In this document: positions 23,803-36,100 of the stretch, in pieces
How the letters are laid out: every line of letters begins with the position of its first letter
Numbering within the stretch: the first letter of the stretch is position 1
Source of the DNA: Gigaspora rosea
Taxonomy: Eukaryota; Glomeromycota; Glomeromycetes; Diversisporales; Gigasporaceae
Reading direction: 5' to 3'
NCBI GenBank assembly: GCA_003550325.1
Contig: QKWP01000421.1
Location: forward strand, 75,625-139,624
DNA length: 64,000 nt
Translations under genes and position numbers: made by a program
Notes under the pieces: generated by a model
What the model saw: the letters and a program-made list of their open reading frames with translations, nothing else
What the model was told of the DNA's origin: nothing
The model's database searches: none

Positions 23803-23891
23803 GGGAGAGCGACATATAAGGCGCATCACATGGGGCAATGAATAAATTTGCTCTTATAAAAAAACAATAATATTTATTATATACTATAATT

Positions 23892-24045
23892 ATAGTGGAA
23901 AACCCTTCATATCTTTGCTCTGTTTGTAAAAATTGCGATAAAACAAAAGGTGGTTTAAAGCAACATTATACAAATTTTGTCTTACCTATTCAAATCACTA
24001 GAATTATTGCATCTCCTGGTAGCTACTTTTAATGAAACTTAACAG
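23892..24045 (+). pseudogene. C2H2-type zinc-finger relic
   Basis: A short frame reads ENPSYLCSVCKNCDKTKGGL followed by KQHYT. It has CxxC and GGLKxH spacing like a C2H2 finger, but the last ligand region is altered. It is followed by AT-rich DNA with scattered stops and no continuing domain. It may derive from a transposon protein. No larger gene can be built. Confidence 0.4.
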
Positions 24046-24839
24046 AATTTAGTTTACTAAATTATTATTTCTGTATTAAATATACATATCAGATATATTA
24101 TTTATATCGTATTCATATGGTTACAAAATTCGTTTTTTAACTAAAAAATAAAAATTTAATATACGGATATATCGCGAAAAAATTTATCAAATTATTTATT
24201 GTCAACAAAGCTTTATTTTATTATATACTTTAAACAGGTATTATTTCGTCAACACCCTTTTTATTAAACACACAACCTTAGTCCACATTGAATTGGACAA
24301 TATTATTCACATGTATTTCAATCTATGTCAGCTTATTCGACAATTAACTTCTATAAGATTAATTTATACACAAGATACAGTTAAAGAATTAAATAAAATT
24401 AGTAGCGAAACGTTATGTTCTTGAAAAGTACTTTAAAGCATATAAATAAATTACCTGGACGATGATTGATTCAAGAAAACCAACAGACAATTGATTTAAG
24501 CAAAGCATCTAAATAAATGTCTAACCATAAGTCACTAGTAGAACTTAAGCCTATTATAAACCTTTTTGGGGTTATTAGAACTAAAGTATTGTTGAGTATA
24601 AATACAAAAACAATTGTGAAACCTATTCTTATATACTTTTAAAATAGTTGTCGTGTACTACAAATAGTCGTGTGTTTATACATAGTCTACTCATTAAAAA
24701 GTTATTAATCTAAATACAATAAAATTATTGTTTCGATAAAAAAGGTTTTTACTTTCTGGAAATATTATCATTTTAAATATGCCGTTTTTCTATGGCGTCT
24801 ATAAAATTTTATAACTTTTTTTAACTCACATACCCGAAA

Positions 24840-25110
24840 GTAAGAATGCTTTAAGAAATGGTGCCAATAAAGTACCTTTTTTTCTGGAATGCCCACTTGC
24901 CAATTCAATAAATCTAATTGTGCATAAAATTTCTATGAAGAAAAGCAATAGAGTTTGAAAAGTAAGAAGCTTAAGCATGGTTGTAAATGTATCATTAAAG
25001 ACTTGGAAAATATAGATCTGTTGTCTTACGTATAGATATTTTCTCCATTGTCGATGTTCTTTAGTGAGACGAGCTTTACAAATCCTGAAAATAATCCACA
25101 GATTTTCTGG
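24840..25110 (+). pseudogene. Possible decayed coding segment, unrecognised
   Basis: A plus-strand frame reads KNALRNGANKVPFFLECPLA and continues with basic, ordinary-looking protein sequence broken by stops. Amino-acid composition is more gene-like than the surroundings, but no family is recognised. A relic of a host or transposon gene is plausible. Confidence 0.25.
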
Positions 25111-25941
25111 AGTTGTCTAAAAAGTATTGCATAATTCCATTGGTTAATCAGGGCATCAAACAACTGACTGTCATTAATCATATTAATTAGAGTGTCAAAT
25201 GACTGACTATTTACCTAATACACCCTATAATTTTTGGGATATAAACTAAATTAGCTGATATGAATACTTTGGCGAAGCATTTCCTTGCGCAGTATTATAT
25301 AATTTTTATTATTAGTTCTAGTTTTTTCTTTTATGTTTTGAGTTTTCTTTTGTTTTTCTATCGGCATTACACTACCATGTACTGCAGCTTTTTGCCTCTT
25401 TCTTTTTCTTTCTATTTTTTATTTTGTTTTTTTTGGGTTTTTCATTAGGGTTTGAAGCTTTCCCCCTTTATATTTTTTCTCTTTTATTTCATGATATTTT
25501 TTTTCTAGTAGATTACCTCTACTCAGGAAGCTAAGAGAAGGAGGTTTAAAAAGTAGGCAGTTATAATAAGGCATTCTGATTCAAACTAAGGTTGGAACAG
25601 TGCAGCAGATCGCATCTAAGAATTTGTTGAATTGAGCGAAATGTTGAATGATGTCAGACTTAGAATTTAATTAATTACTTGTTTTTGGTTACAAATACAA
25701 TCATTTTAAATAAAAGTGCTAGCGAGACTGCCAAAGTTTAAAAAAATAATAATAATAATAATTATGATATTATAAATTCATAAATCTTTTAAACAAATAC
25801 TAGAAATTTGACAAGTCGCTAGTTTAAAAGTTAAAAATCAGTAATTTATCTGTAAGATTGTAAAGATAAAGCCAAACTAAATGAAATCATATACTCAAAC
25901 TTTGTGAATTTGCAAAATATCTATATCTAATAATGTAATAT

Positions 25942-26247
25942 AGAATAACTTCTGACCAGTGATCCGTTTTAGATAATTTTACTACCAAAATGCTCGTCAC
26001 AATGTGACGATTCTAATGAACCTAAAATCATTAAATTCTGATCATGAGATCCCAAGATCGTTATAAATTTATGTTGCTTTTAATCGATTTAATATATTTT
26101 ATATTAAAATAACACAAATTTATAACAATTTTGGATCCCATGATCAGAATTTAATGATTTTAGATTCATTAGAATCGTCTCATTGAGATGAGCATTTTGG
26201 TAGTAAAATCATCTAAAACGGATTACTGGTTTAGAAGTTATTCAATA
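25942..26247. repeat. Long foldback repeat, type B module
   Basis: Arms converge on about 26090. The ordered blocks are CCAGTGATCCGTTTTAGAT, TTTTACTACCAAAATG, a TGACGATTCTAATGA block, AAAATCATTAAATTCTGATC and GATCCCAAGATCGTTATAA, each mirrored on the right. It has the same architecture as 9592-9915. Confidence 0.8.
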
Positions 26248-26290
26248 TTAAAGTAAATAATTTTTAATATATACAAAAATAATATATTTA

Positions 26291-26671
26291 AGAGTAGGGT
26301 GTACGTAGATCATTTTTCATATGATCTACATGGTAGATTGAATTTTTATATAGTAAATAAAAATATGCTTCTAATAAAACTTTTTATTATCTGAGTCAAT
26401 TTTTACTATATTTATATAATATATAGTTTAAAGTAGCTTGTTTATAATAGTGAAGTTGTAAGAAATGCATCTCTTTAAAAAAAATAAACTTCATATAGAA
26501 TTAAATTTTCTGAGGTCACTATATGTTTTTCCTGGGTTATACAAAAATTTGATAATCCTCATTGGTCGAATCATATGATGTTAATATGTAAATCATATGA
26601 TATGGTTATACAAAGTTGATCTACAATCTATTTTATATGAAAATAGAAATACAGTATTGACACCCTACTCT
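26291..26671. mobile_element. MITE, TA TSD, AGAGTAGGGTGTA ends
   Basis: Left AGAGTAGGGTGTACGTAGAT and right GTATTGACACCCTACTCT are inverted with TA flanks (26289-26290, 26672-26673). Its ends are the same family as the much larger 29751-42290 element. Confidence 0.72.
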
Positions 26672-26689
26672 TAAAGCAATACAACTATA

Positions 26690-26815
26690 ACAATCTCGGG
26701 ATTCTGTGATTGAATTTTGATGATTTTTGGCTCGTTGGAATCGTCTTATTGAGACGAACATTTTGGTAGTAACATTATTCAAAAACGAATCACTAGTTTA
26801 AAAATTATTTAATAT
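26690..26815. repeat. Half of a type B foldback module
   Basis: Carries CAATCTCGGGATTCTGTGAT, TTTTTGGCTCGTTGGAATCG, TCTTATTGAGACGAACATTT and TGGTAGTAAC, the right-arm blocks of the foldback family. The left arm is missing or was separated by the 26291-26671 insertion. Confidence 0.55.
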
Positions 26816-27100
26816 TAAAATTTAAAAATTTTTAAAAATTTTAATAATTTTAGGCAGTATTTAATGATCAGGTAAGGGCATATAGGTGGATTTATTTCTG
26901 ATCAACAAAAAATGTAATTATTGTAAAATTAATGTTGATTAGTTGATTTATTAAATACAATAATAAATATTTAGGGCTTTGTAAAAATAGAGCTAAAACT
27001 TTTTTTCTATAATAATTGGAAATTTCACATTTATTTTCACCAAGACCTTAGTTTTAGTGATCCTGCAATAGTTTTTTAGAATTCCACAAGAATAAAGATT

Positions 27101-27443
27101 TATTAGTAACGATGTCAAAGGAATCACAATATAGAAATACGAAATTCTGTGCAGTATGTGGCAGAGAAAAGTTTCGTAAACTAATACCAAACTCTCACTT
27201 AAAGCTATGCAAAACTCTGCTGCTCAGAATTTAAATACTGAACTTGGTTTGTACTATCAACTTTGTTATAAACATTATACTGAGTTAGTTTTATTTGATA
27301 AATTTAAGCATGAATAAAAAGAGAATATAGACAACATAAAAACATAGGGCCATGTGCAGTATGTAGCAAAGATTTTTAAACAAACAAGAATAGTTATTTT
27401 AGAATACAAGAATAGTTTCAGTATTGTAGTATGAATTTCTGTG
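27101..27443 (+). pseudogene. Zinc-ribbon-like relic
   Basis: A plus-strand frame starts MSKESQYRNTKFCAVCGREK. After a frame change a second region reads LCYKHYTELVLFDKFKHE. A third CAVC motif follows near 27355. Paired CxxC motifs suggest a metal-binding protein. Frame changes and stops make it non-functional, and the long-TIR element at 27452 is inserted beside or within it. Confidence 0.35.
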
Positions 27444-28590
27444 TTTATATTGTGCCTCAGATTACTTCTTGTATCAGATCTAATCTGACATATGTCAGAT
27501 ACCAATTTTTAGATGACGCACGTCATCTGTTGATTGGTCATCTGATGTGCGTGGGTTGTAATCTAAGGTGCGGTAGGTTTTAAACTGATGCACTATTATA
27601 ATCATTATTAAATTTAATTTGTTAGCAATAGAGACTCTGTTATCAACCAATCAAATTGATTACATGATCGCGCAATTTCTTTAATTAATAAAAGTTTTTT
27701 TATTTAAAAAAAAATTACAAAAAAAAATACAACGAAAATGAAACAAACATTTATATTTATAAACGTCGTTGCATAACAAAAAATTTTGTTATGCAACAAA
27801 CTGCAAACCAATCCACCTACCCACTTTATTTAAAAACTCCTGCTCACCAACCTACTTTATTTAAAAGTTCTAGAAACATGAAAAATTTAACATGAAAATC
27901 TATGGCACAATTTTCCTGCAACGAAAGTTCTAACAATTCCAAAGATGGCACCAAAATTATATAACAACTCCAATGACGATTTCAACGAAGATTCTAATGA
28001 AGACTTCACAATGACTTCAATAGTGAAAACACATATAGAAGAAAAATTAGTAATTATAAAGAAAAAAAAAGAAAGGTGAGACAAACTAATGACCAAAAAA
28101 ATTGAAAAAACTTACACAAGGACAACAGCACCAATAACTCCTATTGCGACAACTCCAACAATGAAATATCACATATCTGAAAGAAAAGAAGCGTTAGTTA
28201 AAATAAAAAATAAATAAAAGGTAAAAACAAAGTAATGACCAAAAAACGAACAAAAACTTATCCGACAGCGAGGCACTAATAACTCCAATAGCAGCGACTC
28301 TAGCGGCGAAATTACACCTGGAAGAAAAGAGCGTTAGTAAATATATAGTAAAAAGAAAAAAAGTAAGAAAGATAAAAAAATATAAAGTAATAACCAAAAA
28401 ATGAATGAAAAACTTACCTGACGGCGATGCTACAAACAACTCCAATTGCGACAACTCCAGTGGTGAAATTACAACTAGAAAAGAAGAAACGTTAGAAATA
28501 TATAGTAGAAAGAAAAAAAACAAAAAGAAAAAAATACACGCAAAGTAATGACCAAAAAAACAAGCGAAAAACTTATCCAATAGTGATGGT

Positions 28591-28827
28591 TATACATGAG
28601 GACGAAAGCATTTCGGGTTCTAAAACCCGAAATTAAAATTTGAAGACGAAATTGTTTTTGACCTATTTTACTTGAAAGATGAAATTATTTGATACTTTTT
28701 TTGAATAGACGAAATTATAAGGAACATATCTATATAAATTTTATTTGCTCTTCCTTATAAAAAATTTTAATTTTTTCTAATGAAGACGAAATAGGCCTTT
28801 TTCAAAAATTAATTTCAGTGGCATCAC
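28591..28827 (+). mobile_element. 237-bp element, copy 1, 10-bp TSD
   Basis: A perfect 10-bp duplication TAGTGATGGT flanks it (28581-28590, 28828-28837). An equal-length copy lies inverted at 34517-34753 with its own 10-bp duplication. The ends TATACATGAGGACG and GTGGCATCAC are not inverted repeats of each other. The interior has a palindrome TTTCGGGTTCTAAAACCCGA and several GACGAAATT motifs. Confidence 0.85.
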
Positions 28828-29062
28828 TAGTGATGGTACAGAGGTCTCCAATAGTGACAACTTTAGTGGCAAAATACACCAGAAGAGAGGAAACGTTAGT
28901 AATATATAAACAAAAAAAACGAGTAAAATAACAACCAAAAAATGCCTGAAAAACTTACCCGATAGCAATGGCACAGAGAACTCCAATAGCGGTGACTTCA
29001 GTAGCGAAACGTTAGTAATATATAGTAAAAAAAAATATATAACAAAAAAAAAGAGTAAAGTA

Positions 29063-29377
29063 CCGTATATTCCCAAAAATAAGCTACCTTTTTTGGGCCA
29101 AAAATTACACAAAAAACGTGGGGTAGCTTATTTTTAGCATATAGATGTTTTTGAAAATATTGAAAAACGTACTAATAAAAAGTTGTCCAAATGATACCAA
29201 ATTTTTATTGTAGGTGTATTTTAATGCGCTAAACAACTTTACTTAATCGAACTTTTGAAGTTTACTTAGTAAAAAAAAAAGTTTTATATGTAGAAACTGT
29301 TATCACGTTTTTTGAGATTTTTGAAAAAATCAGGGGGTAGCTTATTTTTGGAGTAGCTTATTTTTGGGAATATATGG
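29063..29377. mobile_element. MITE, TA TSD, CCGTATATTCCCAAAAATAA ends
   Basis: Inverted termini CCGTATATTCCCAAAAATAA and TTATTTTTGGGAATATATGG are flanked by TA (29061-29062, 29378-29379). A second GTAGCTTATTTTTGG lies just inside the right end. Tc1/mariner-type ends, no transposase. Confidence 0.85.
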
Positions 29378-30034
29378 TAACAACCAAAAACGATCAAAAA
29401 ACTTACCCGATAGCGATGATACAGAGATTAATAACGAAATCTTAACTAGAATAAGAGCAAGTAATATAAAAAAAAAATAAAAAATAAAAAGTAGTGCTGA
29501 AAATTTAAAAGCTTTCCTGAAGTCTTTTCAAAAAGGCCCAAAAAAAATCTTTTTTTAGATTTTGATAATCTTGCATCAGATTACAATCCACGCATATTAG
29601 ATGACCAATTGACAGATGTCGTGTGTTATTTGAAAATCGGCATCTGATGCGCATCGGATTAGATCTGACACAAAAAGCAATCTGAGGTACAACATTTATA
29701 TTCATTCAGTAAGACTTTACAAAATTGATAATTTTTTTTATTTCATATTAAGGGTAGAGTGTATATTGATCATTTTACATATAAAATTGATAGACATTTT
29801 TTTGTATAACAGATTATATAGTAAACACAACTCTGATTGGGTAATTACCTGTTTTAGAAATATTTTTACTATTTGTTTTTTGTATAACCTACCAAATTTG
29901 AAGCCCCACTAGCAAATTTAGCTATATAAGAAAGTATATTTTTTTAAAATAATACAACTGCTAAAGATTTTACTACTATAAATAAAAGGTTTAATCTGTA
30001 TATTGCCAAATTTTGGTACATAATAATAAATTAC

Positions 30035-30613
30035 AACTCTTTCTAACGATCATTTGGACTATATTTCCCGACAGAAGAAAAACAAAAAGTTTTTTGTTAG
30101 AGTGTTGATAGTAGTCGCAGGACCTATGGTTTTTACAAAGGTAAACCTTTTTTACTCTAGGAGGACTCTTTTGATATATTCGGTATGCAAGCCAAAAGCG
30201 TTTTAGTACAAAATAACTGGCAGGAGGTGGCGCCCTTGTATGAAAAATTTTGGTGGAGTCATCATTTCTACTCTGTCGACGAAGTAACCTGTGAAAATAT
30301 AATGGGGAACAACAAAGAAATGAGTTTTTCAACAATATTTTCCTTTAAATTTCTTACAAGTGATTCCTTTTTATCATCTTTCTCGTCTTCCTGCTGTTTT
30401 TCCAAAATTTTCGACAAAAAGTGGCGATTTGGCTTATTCTCTCTAAACGATCGGCAGTGTTTACTTTTCCAAATCTTGACGAACCTAGTAAAATGCAACC
30501 ACGTAACGTGTTTGTTTACGAATACGGTTTTGGCGCTATTCTATATGATGTTGCTCCAGTCAGATGGTTTAGGGATATCTGAGGTTGGACTTATAGTCGG
30601 AAGAAGATATTAG
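30035..30613. other. Coding-like repeat, second copy
   Basis: Aligns to 22230-22735. The plus strand has an open frame from 30185 to 30613 (MQAKSVLVQNNWQEVAPLYE... then MSFSTIFSFKFLTSDS). The minus strand also has open stretches, so the coding direction is unresolved. The plus frame is conserved as GFYKG.PF and MSFS. in the other copy. No family recognised. Confidence 0.4.
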
Positions 30614-30906
30614 TTAAAGCGTTGCTTTATAGTAGAGATATACAATAGTTGCAATTGTTATATAATTTTTATTCAACCTATCACGGGTTATAATAGTGTA
30701 TTCCCTTTTCTTTTTTCTATTGGTTTTTGTTTCTTTTTTTGTTAGACTAGCCTTCGGACTATACCATGTGGTTTTTTTCTTTTTTGTTTTCCTCTTCCAT
30801 TTTTCGTTTTTGTTATTTTTTCTTTTTGTATTCTCGTTTTCTTGGCTTTGATCTTTTTTTGTTTACCCCTCTCCTTATTTGTCCTTAGTAAATTCCTTGT
30901 TATTTA

Positions 30907-31424
30907 GGGGGCATTCATAAATAACGTTATATACCCCTCATAGTAGCGCTGGACCCCCCTACTATATAAAAAAATTTTTCAAAATCCATATGTTTATATA
31001 TAAAATTTTATAAAAACTTGAATATATTGTGACACAGTGATCCGATTTGGATGATTTAGATACCATTCGATTCGTCTCAGTGAGACGAATCCAATGATAC
31101 CAAAATCATTTCATCTGGATTACTGGATCAATAGTTATTCACAAAAAACTATTGATTTTTTAGTAATTTTATAAGAAAACATAATAACCAATAGTATTTG
31201 GCCAATAAAAATTGATCCAGTAATCCAAATGGTACCATTCGACTCCTCTCACTGAGACGAATCGAATGGTACCAAAATCATTAAAATTGGGCCACTGGTT
31301 CAAGTTTTAGCCAATTTTTTCTAAAAAAATTACGTTATATTTTTTTGACTCTCCCTACTTATTGAAAAAAACGTTATCGTTCGTCCAACCCCCCTCTTGC
31401 ATAATGTTATTTATGGATGCCCTC
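30907..31424. mobile_element. PIF/Harbinger-like MITE, TTA TSD, two palindromic modules inside
   Basis: Ends GGGGGCATTCATAAATAACG and GAGGGCATCCATAAATAACA (from the right) are inverted and flanked by TTA (30904-30906, 31425-31427). Two type A palindromes lie at about 31030-31140 and 31205-31315, each with CATTCGATTCGTCTCAGTGA-like centres. No coding potential. Confidence 0.78.
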
Positions 31425-32755
31425 TTAAAGAAATATGAAGGAGAGAAGAAGCCATTTTGGTGTGGCACTTAGGCTAGTCTAACATAGCCTCTAGTTTTTA
31501 GATTTGTTTTCAAATTAGTGCTGCAGGTTGTGCTTGGGTACCGTTAAAGTAGCCGGGTAATGTCAGATTTGCAAATTAGGAGTAAACAAGTGTATTATGT
31601 AGCAATATACTTAGTATCTTAATAAAATACTAGCGAAACTGCCTAAGTGAAAAAAAAATTTTGGTAAAGATTGATAGTGGGTTTAAAAAACTTTTATTAG
31701 TGGCGTATTTCAAATTTTGCATGAAATTCCAATGTACTGTAATATAGTAGATAATTTTAGACTTTCATATCGCGATAGTCATGTGTTCACGATGTATTAA
31801 ATGATCGCGTAATAGCATCAACCCCTTGTTCGACACACCACTAGTTTACTTTATTTTTATTTATTCTTTATTAGTTAGACGATTTCTATTTGTACACCAG
31901 GTGTATATACACCTGTCACGTAATAATATAAATTATATAATAAATAATATATATATTGTTATTTAATAACAATTACTAATTAGACAATCAAATATATTAA
32001 TTTTAGAGTAAACTTTTGTCACATAAGTGACAACGGCTTATGTATCACAGAACCAATTAGATTTCAGGAGCTCATGTAACATAACACAATCAGAAATTCA
32101 AAACCTTCTGTGCTCTAACATTTTCCTTGAGTCCTTGAGCGATTTTACTATATACCCCAAACCCTAACTCTAACCTAGGTGCTTACCCTAACCCTAAACT
32201 AACAAAACCTAAACTTTATCAATACAAAGATGATCTACAGGTGACATTATCACATGCGTCGCATATAACAACTATTAATTTTATTAGTGCATTGCTTTAC
32301 AATATGTATAATAAAACGCATACATACAAATATAAGCTATTGTATTATAAATAAAATAAAACGGGTTTAAGTTGATATCAATATGGTTGTATGTACGTAT
32401 GTACATAAAATGGCTATATTGCCATATATATGGAACAGACATGCAAAATGTACAGAACAACAAATACACAATAGCCTAATAAAGATAAAGAAGGTAAGAC
32501 CGTTGATAACTGACGTATTATTACAGTGCAATAAAAAATGCTTACTTTAGGTACATAAGCACGTTTATACATACTGTTTATCTACACATACATGCTCTAT
32601 CTAGGGACCTGATCGATATACAGTATGTAATATACAGCAGATTCTTAAGTAATTGAATTATGTTTGAGACCTTTAAAATAATGCCATGATCAAGTAACCT
32701 GGATAACTCAATGTACATATAATTATAAATGAATTAGTATTTGATGAACTAAAGC

Positions 32756-32758
<3 letters not shown>

Positions 32759-32808
<50 letters not shown>
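32759..32808. repeat. Uninterrupted run of 50 A
   Basis: Homopolymer inside the MULE at 31877-36813. No retroposon body or target duplication is seen next to it, so it is not an obvious poly-A tail. The length may be affected by assembly. Confidence 0.9.
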
Positions 32809-32810
<2 letters not shown>

Positions 32811-32887
32811 TAACTGAATCAAGAATTTTCTTTACAAGTTATAAAAAATTCTTAAAAAAAGATTCAAGAAATAATCAATCATCCTTA

Positions 32888-33025
32888 GAATGCTCTAACT
32901 TTAAAATCATTACGATATGCTCTAACTTTAAAATCATTACGATATGCTCTAACTTTAAAATCATTATGATATGCTCTAACTTTAAAATCATTACGATATG
33001 CTCTGACTTTAAAATCATTACGATA
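32888..33025. repeat. 27-bp tandem repeat, five copies
   Basis: Unit ATGCTCTAACTTTAAAATCA plus TTACGAT, nearly identical across five copies, just downstream of the transposase stop (minus-strand sense). On the minus strand it reads as an open repeat of the type EHIVMILKL, but it lies outside the transposase frame. Confidence 0.9.
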
Positions 33026-33170
33026 TCAAATGATCTTGAATAGCAATAAAAACATGACTCGTTCAAAATACAAAATACATCAATTTGCTTTACTTATATA
33101 TCTTATTACATCAAATAAGAATCAACAGTTTAACACAACCATCGAAACAAAACATACTAATATTAAAGCA

Positions 33171-36100
33171 CTAAATTGATGCCTGACAAGTTTTAGAATA
33201 GTGACCGTATTTCTTGCACCTTTTGCACTTACGACCTTTCATATTATCACCATTCTCTTTTATATTCAAAATTTCATTATTTGTCTTTAGTACCTGTTTA
33301 TCTTTAGAGACTGCATATTCAATATCGGACTTCAATATTTTTGGTGGTCGGCCCCTATGCTTAGTGATAGTAAGGTTTTCTACATCGTGATTATTATTTA
33401 CTGGTTGATTCTCATCAATTTTATTTTTCGCATCATAAAGAAATGACTTGAGACTATCCAATAATTCACGTGTCATGTTAGTATTAATAGCCGAATCAAT
33501 AGCTTTCTTCAATAGTCCCATTAATTCCGCATATATTGTTTTGTTACTATGCCTTGTTGAATGAGAATTATGCGATATAGTATGAATGGAAAACAAATGC
33601 TCAAATGTAATGTTTGAATGTTGGACTGTAGATAATTCTTCCTCCGATCTGACTGCAGTATACACTTTAATAGCCGGCATTTGCTGTAAAAGCATTTTTT
33701 GACTCATGTTATTAGGTTCCAAGTACCAATGTGATGGAATAAGTGTAATGTGAAATGTAGCTACTTGAGAATATGTTGCAACACGAAAAAAATGCCTACA
33801 TATTAAACCTTTATTTAATAATAAAAGGCAGGTACACAAGTGTGTACTGTCGTTTATCAATGCCACATAGTGACCAATGCCTATTGCTCCAGTAGCCCAA
33901 ACATTCCACACTTCCAATACTAATTCTTGAGCAAGATTTTTAACTAACGATATGAAAAGAACTTGTTGTATGTCTTATTCACACTCTCGAAGTCCAATAT
34001 TGACTTCTTCATTATCGACATCCGTCTACAAATAACACATATTATGTTAATACAGAACTACTATAAATTAGGCTTTTTTTTTAAAAGAAAAAACCTCCCT
34101 CTATTAATTGCTGCCATTCTTTGATACGATTAATGTCATAACATACTGACTGGTTTATCTGCATTCGTTGCTTTTCCAACATAATAGGAGTCAAAAATTG
34201 CTTAAGTATATCATCAACTTGTTTGAAAAATATATTATTTAAAGTTGGTAGTCCAACTATTGGTAAAGCATTTCGTTCGACCTCAAATCTTTCAAAAATT
34301 TCACCACTCTTAACATAGTCATTAATGCTATTTAAAAGATTACACAAAGAGGTAGCTCGATCAACTTTATCGTGTATTTGCTTATTCATTGACTCTACTC
34401 TTTGCGTGCTTTGAACACCAGCTGTAAATTGGCTACGGATCCAAGGTACTCCTTATGATTCTTTATTAGAATAAAGTGTTTCCGACATATATTTAGATGA
34501 AATAGTATATTGACTAGTGATGCCACCGAAATTGATTTTTGAAAAAGGCCTATTTCGTCTTTATTAGAGAAAATTAAAATTTTTTATAAGGAAGAGCAAA
34601 TAAAATTTATATAGATATGTTCCTTATAATTTCGTCTATTCAAAAAAAGTATCAAATAATTTCGTCTTTCAAGTAAAATAGGTCAAAAACAATTTCATCT
34701 TCAAATTTTAATTTCGGGTTTTATAACCCGAAATGCTTTCGTCCTCATGTATAATATTGACTAAGCAAATGAAGCCACCGGACTTCAAATAGTTCATCAC
34801 ATAAAGAATTTCAACATAAATAAAATTTTTGTCTAAATTCTCTAAAATGAGAACCCAACTTACTCATAAGCTTCTTACGAAGATTAAGATCGATATGGAA
34901 AATACATAACAAGTGGCCTGTGTCAGGATAGATTTCTTTAATTGCACTAATCATAGATGAGTCAGAATCAGTGAATATGACTTTGGGTGTAACATTTGTT
35001 TCTTCCAATATTGTAGTAAAAACCCATCGAAAAGTATTGAGCATTTTGTCATCTATAATAGCAGATCCAACGATTCTAGACTTAAAATGGTTATCAATTA
35101 TAATAATAACACATAGCAGCATTTTAAATCGATTGGTATTTGAGGTAGTATCTAAAATAACAACGTCATGAAAATTTTCGTATAATGACCGTTGCAGCGG
35201 CGACATCCATAGCAATCTACTCAATCTTTGAGATGAAGGTTCTAAATATGGTTTAACCACCCATAAAGGATCAGATTATTTAAAATTTAATAATTTTTGA
35301 AGCATCTGGGATGCATCTGAATCACTAGGATTATTTTTAGCTCTAAATTATAAAGATCTTTTTTATAAATTGAACAACCAGGATAATCGTGTTTTAGTAA
35401 TGAGTAAATAGACCCAGAATTCATCTGACCTTGTATTACATATTTTTCTATGTCTGATAACATTTCTGGCGTTAATCTCCTAAAATGTGGTGCTATTTCA
35501 TGGATAATTTGGATAAGTTCATGGTTATGACGATTATCACATGAATTAATTGTTAAAATATTCTTCATCTTGGGACAAGTAATATTAAGTCGCCAAGAAT
35601 ATTCATTTTGCTATGAAGGTGTATTTCTTCGCTTTGTTGGATCGGAGGTTACTTGTGGATTGTGTATACCTGATCTTGAACATTTGTAAGTAGCTCGACA
35701 TAATATTCCTCTCTCCGATCGACTAGATCTGATTCTATAACTGAACCCTTTTTTTTAGCAAAATTATCCATCCAAGCTTTGAATTCTTTCCAAGTCGTAA
35801 AGGTAAGCCCAACCCTTAATTCTGACATATTGTTTTGATCCTGAGAATCTTCATTATCTTCAGAATCTGTACTAACAGGTTCACTATTAAGACTAATCTC
35901 ACTAGAAATATACTCATTTCTGAAATCGTCCCTTGTAGCAACATTGTCAATAGAAAAAAATCCATTACCAAAATCATCTTCCAGGTTGTCATTATCCAAT
36001 AAAGGATTGTACGAAGGACCAGCGTCAGTAGTAAGATCATTGTAAGTACCAGCATCAAGAGAAAGATTAAAAGTGTTGTAAGAACCAAAGTCAGTAGAAA

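Larger units (their letters stand above)
28100..29450 (-). repeat. Tandem array of ~150-bp exon-like cassettes
   Basis: On the minus strand each unit shows a polypyrimidine tract ending in an AG-like acceptor. A ~55-60-nt exon-like block with TTGGAGTTRTT follows, then a GTAAGTTTTT-like donor. Units lie near 28110-28175, 28258-28320, 28415-28480, 28575-28880 (split by the 237-bp element), 28955-29015 and 29400-29450. One exon reads CNFTTGVVAIGVVCSIAVR and another CNFAARVAAIGVISASLSD, a hydrophobic V/A/I/G peptide. Splicing is inferred from the consensus sites only. Protein family unknown. Confidence 0.5.
27452..29694. mobile_element. Long-TIR element carrying an exon-cassette array
   Basis: Inverted termini of about 120 bp lie at 27452-27570 and 29570-29694. 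Shared landmarks are CCTCAGATT, ATCAGATCTAATC, ATTGGTCATCT and GTAATCTGA/GTAATCTAA. The direct repeat TTTATATT flanks the element (27444-27451 and 29695-29702). Long TIRs with an 8-9-bp duplication suggest a MULE-type element. Inside are the tandem exon-like array (28100-29450), a 237-bp element (28591-28827) and a MITE (29063-29377). There is no transposase, so this may be a gene-fragment-carrying (Pack-MULE-like) element. Confidence 0.7.

Noticed and set aside
28194-29112. Long hydrophobic minus-strand open frames (128 and 111 codons)
   Set aside because: They run through polypyrimidine intron-like sequence between exon-like cassettes and through the 237-bp element. The F/L-rich translation is a composition effect.
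32759-32808. Poly-A run as the tail of a retroposon
   Set aside because: No body, head or target duplication adjoins it. It sits inside MULE non-coding DNA.
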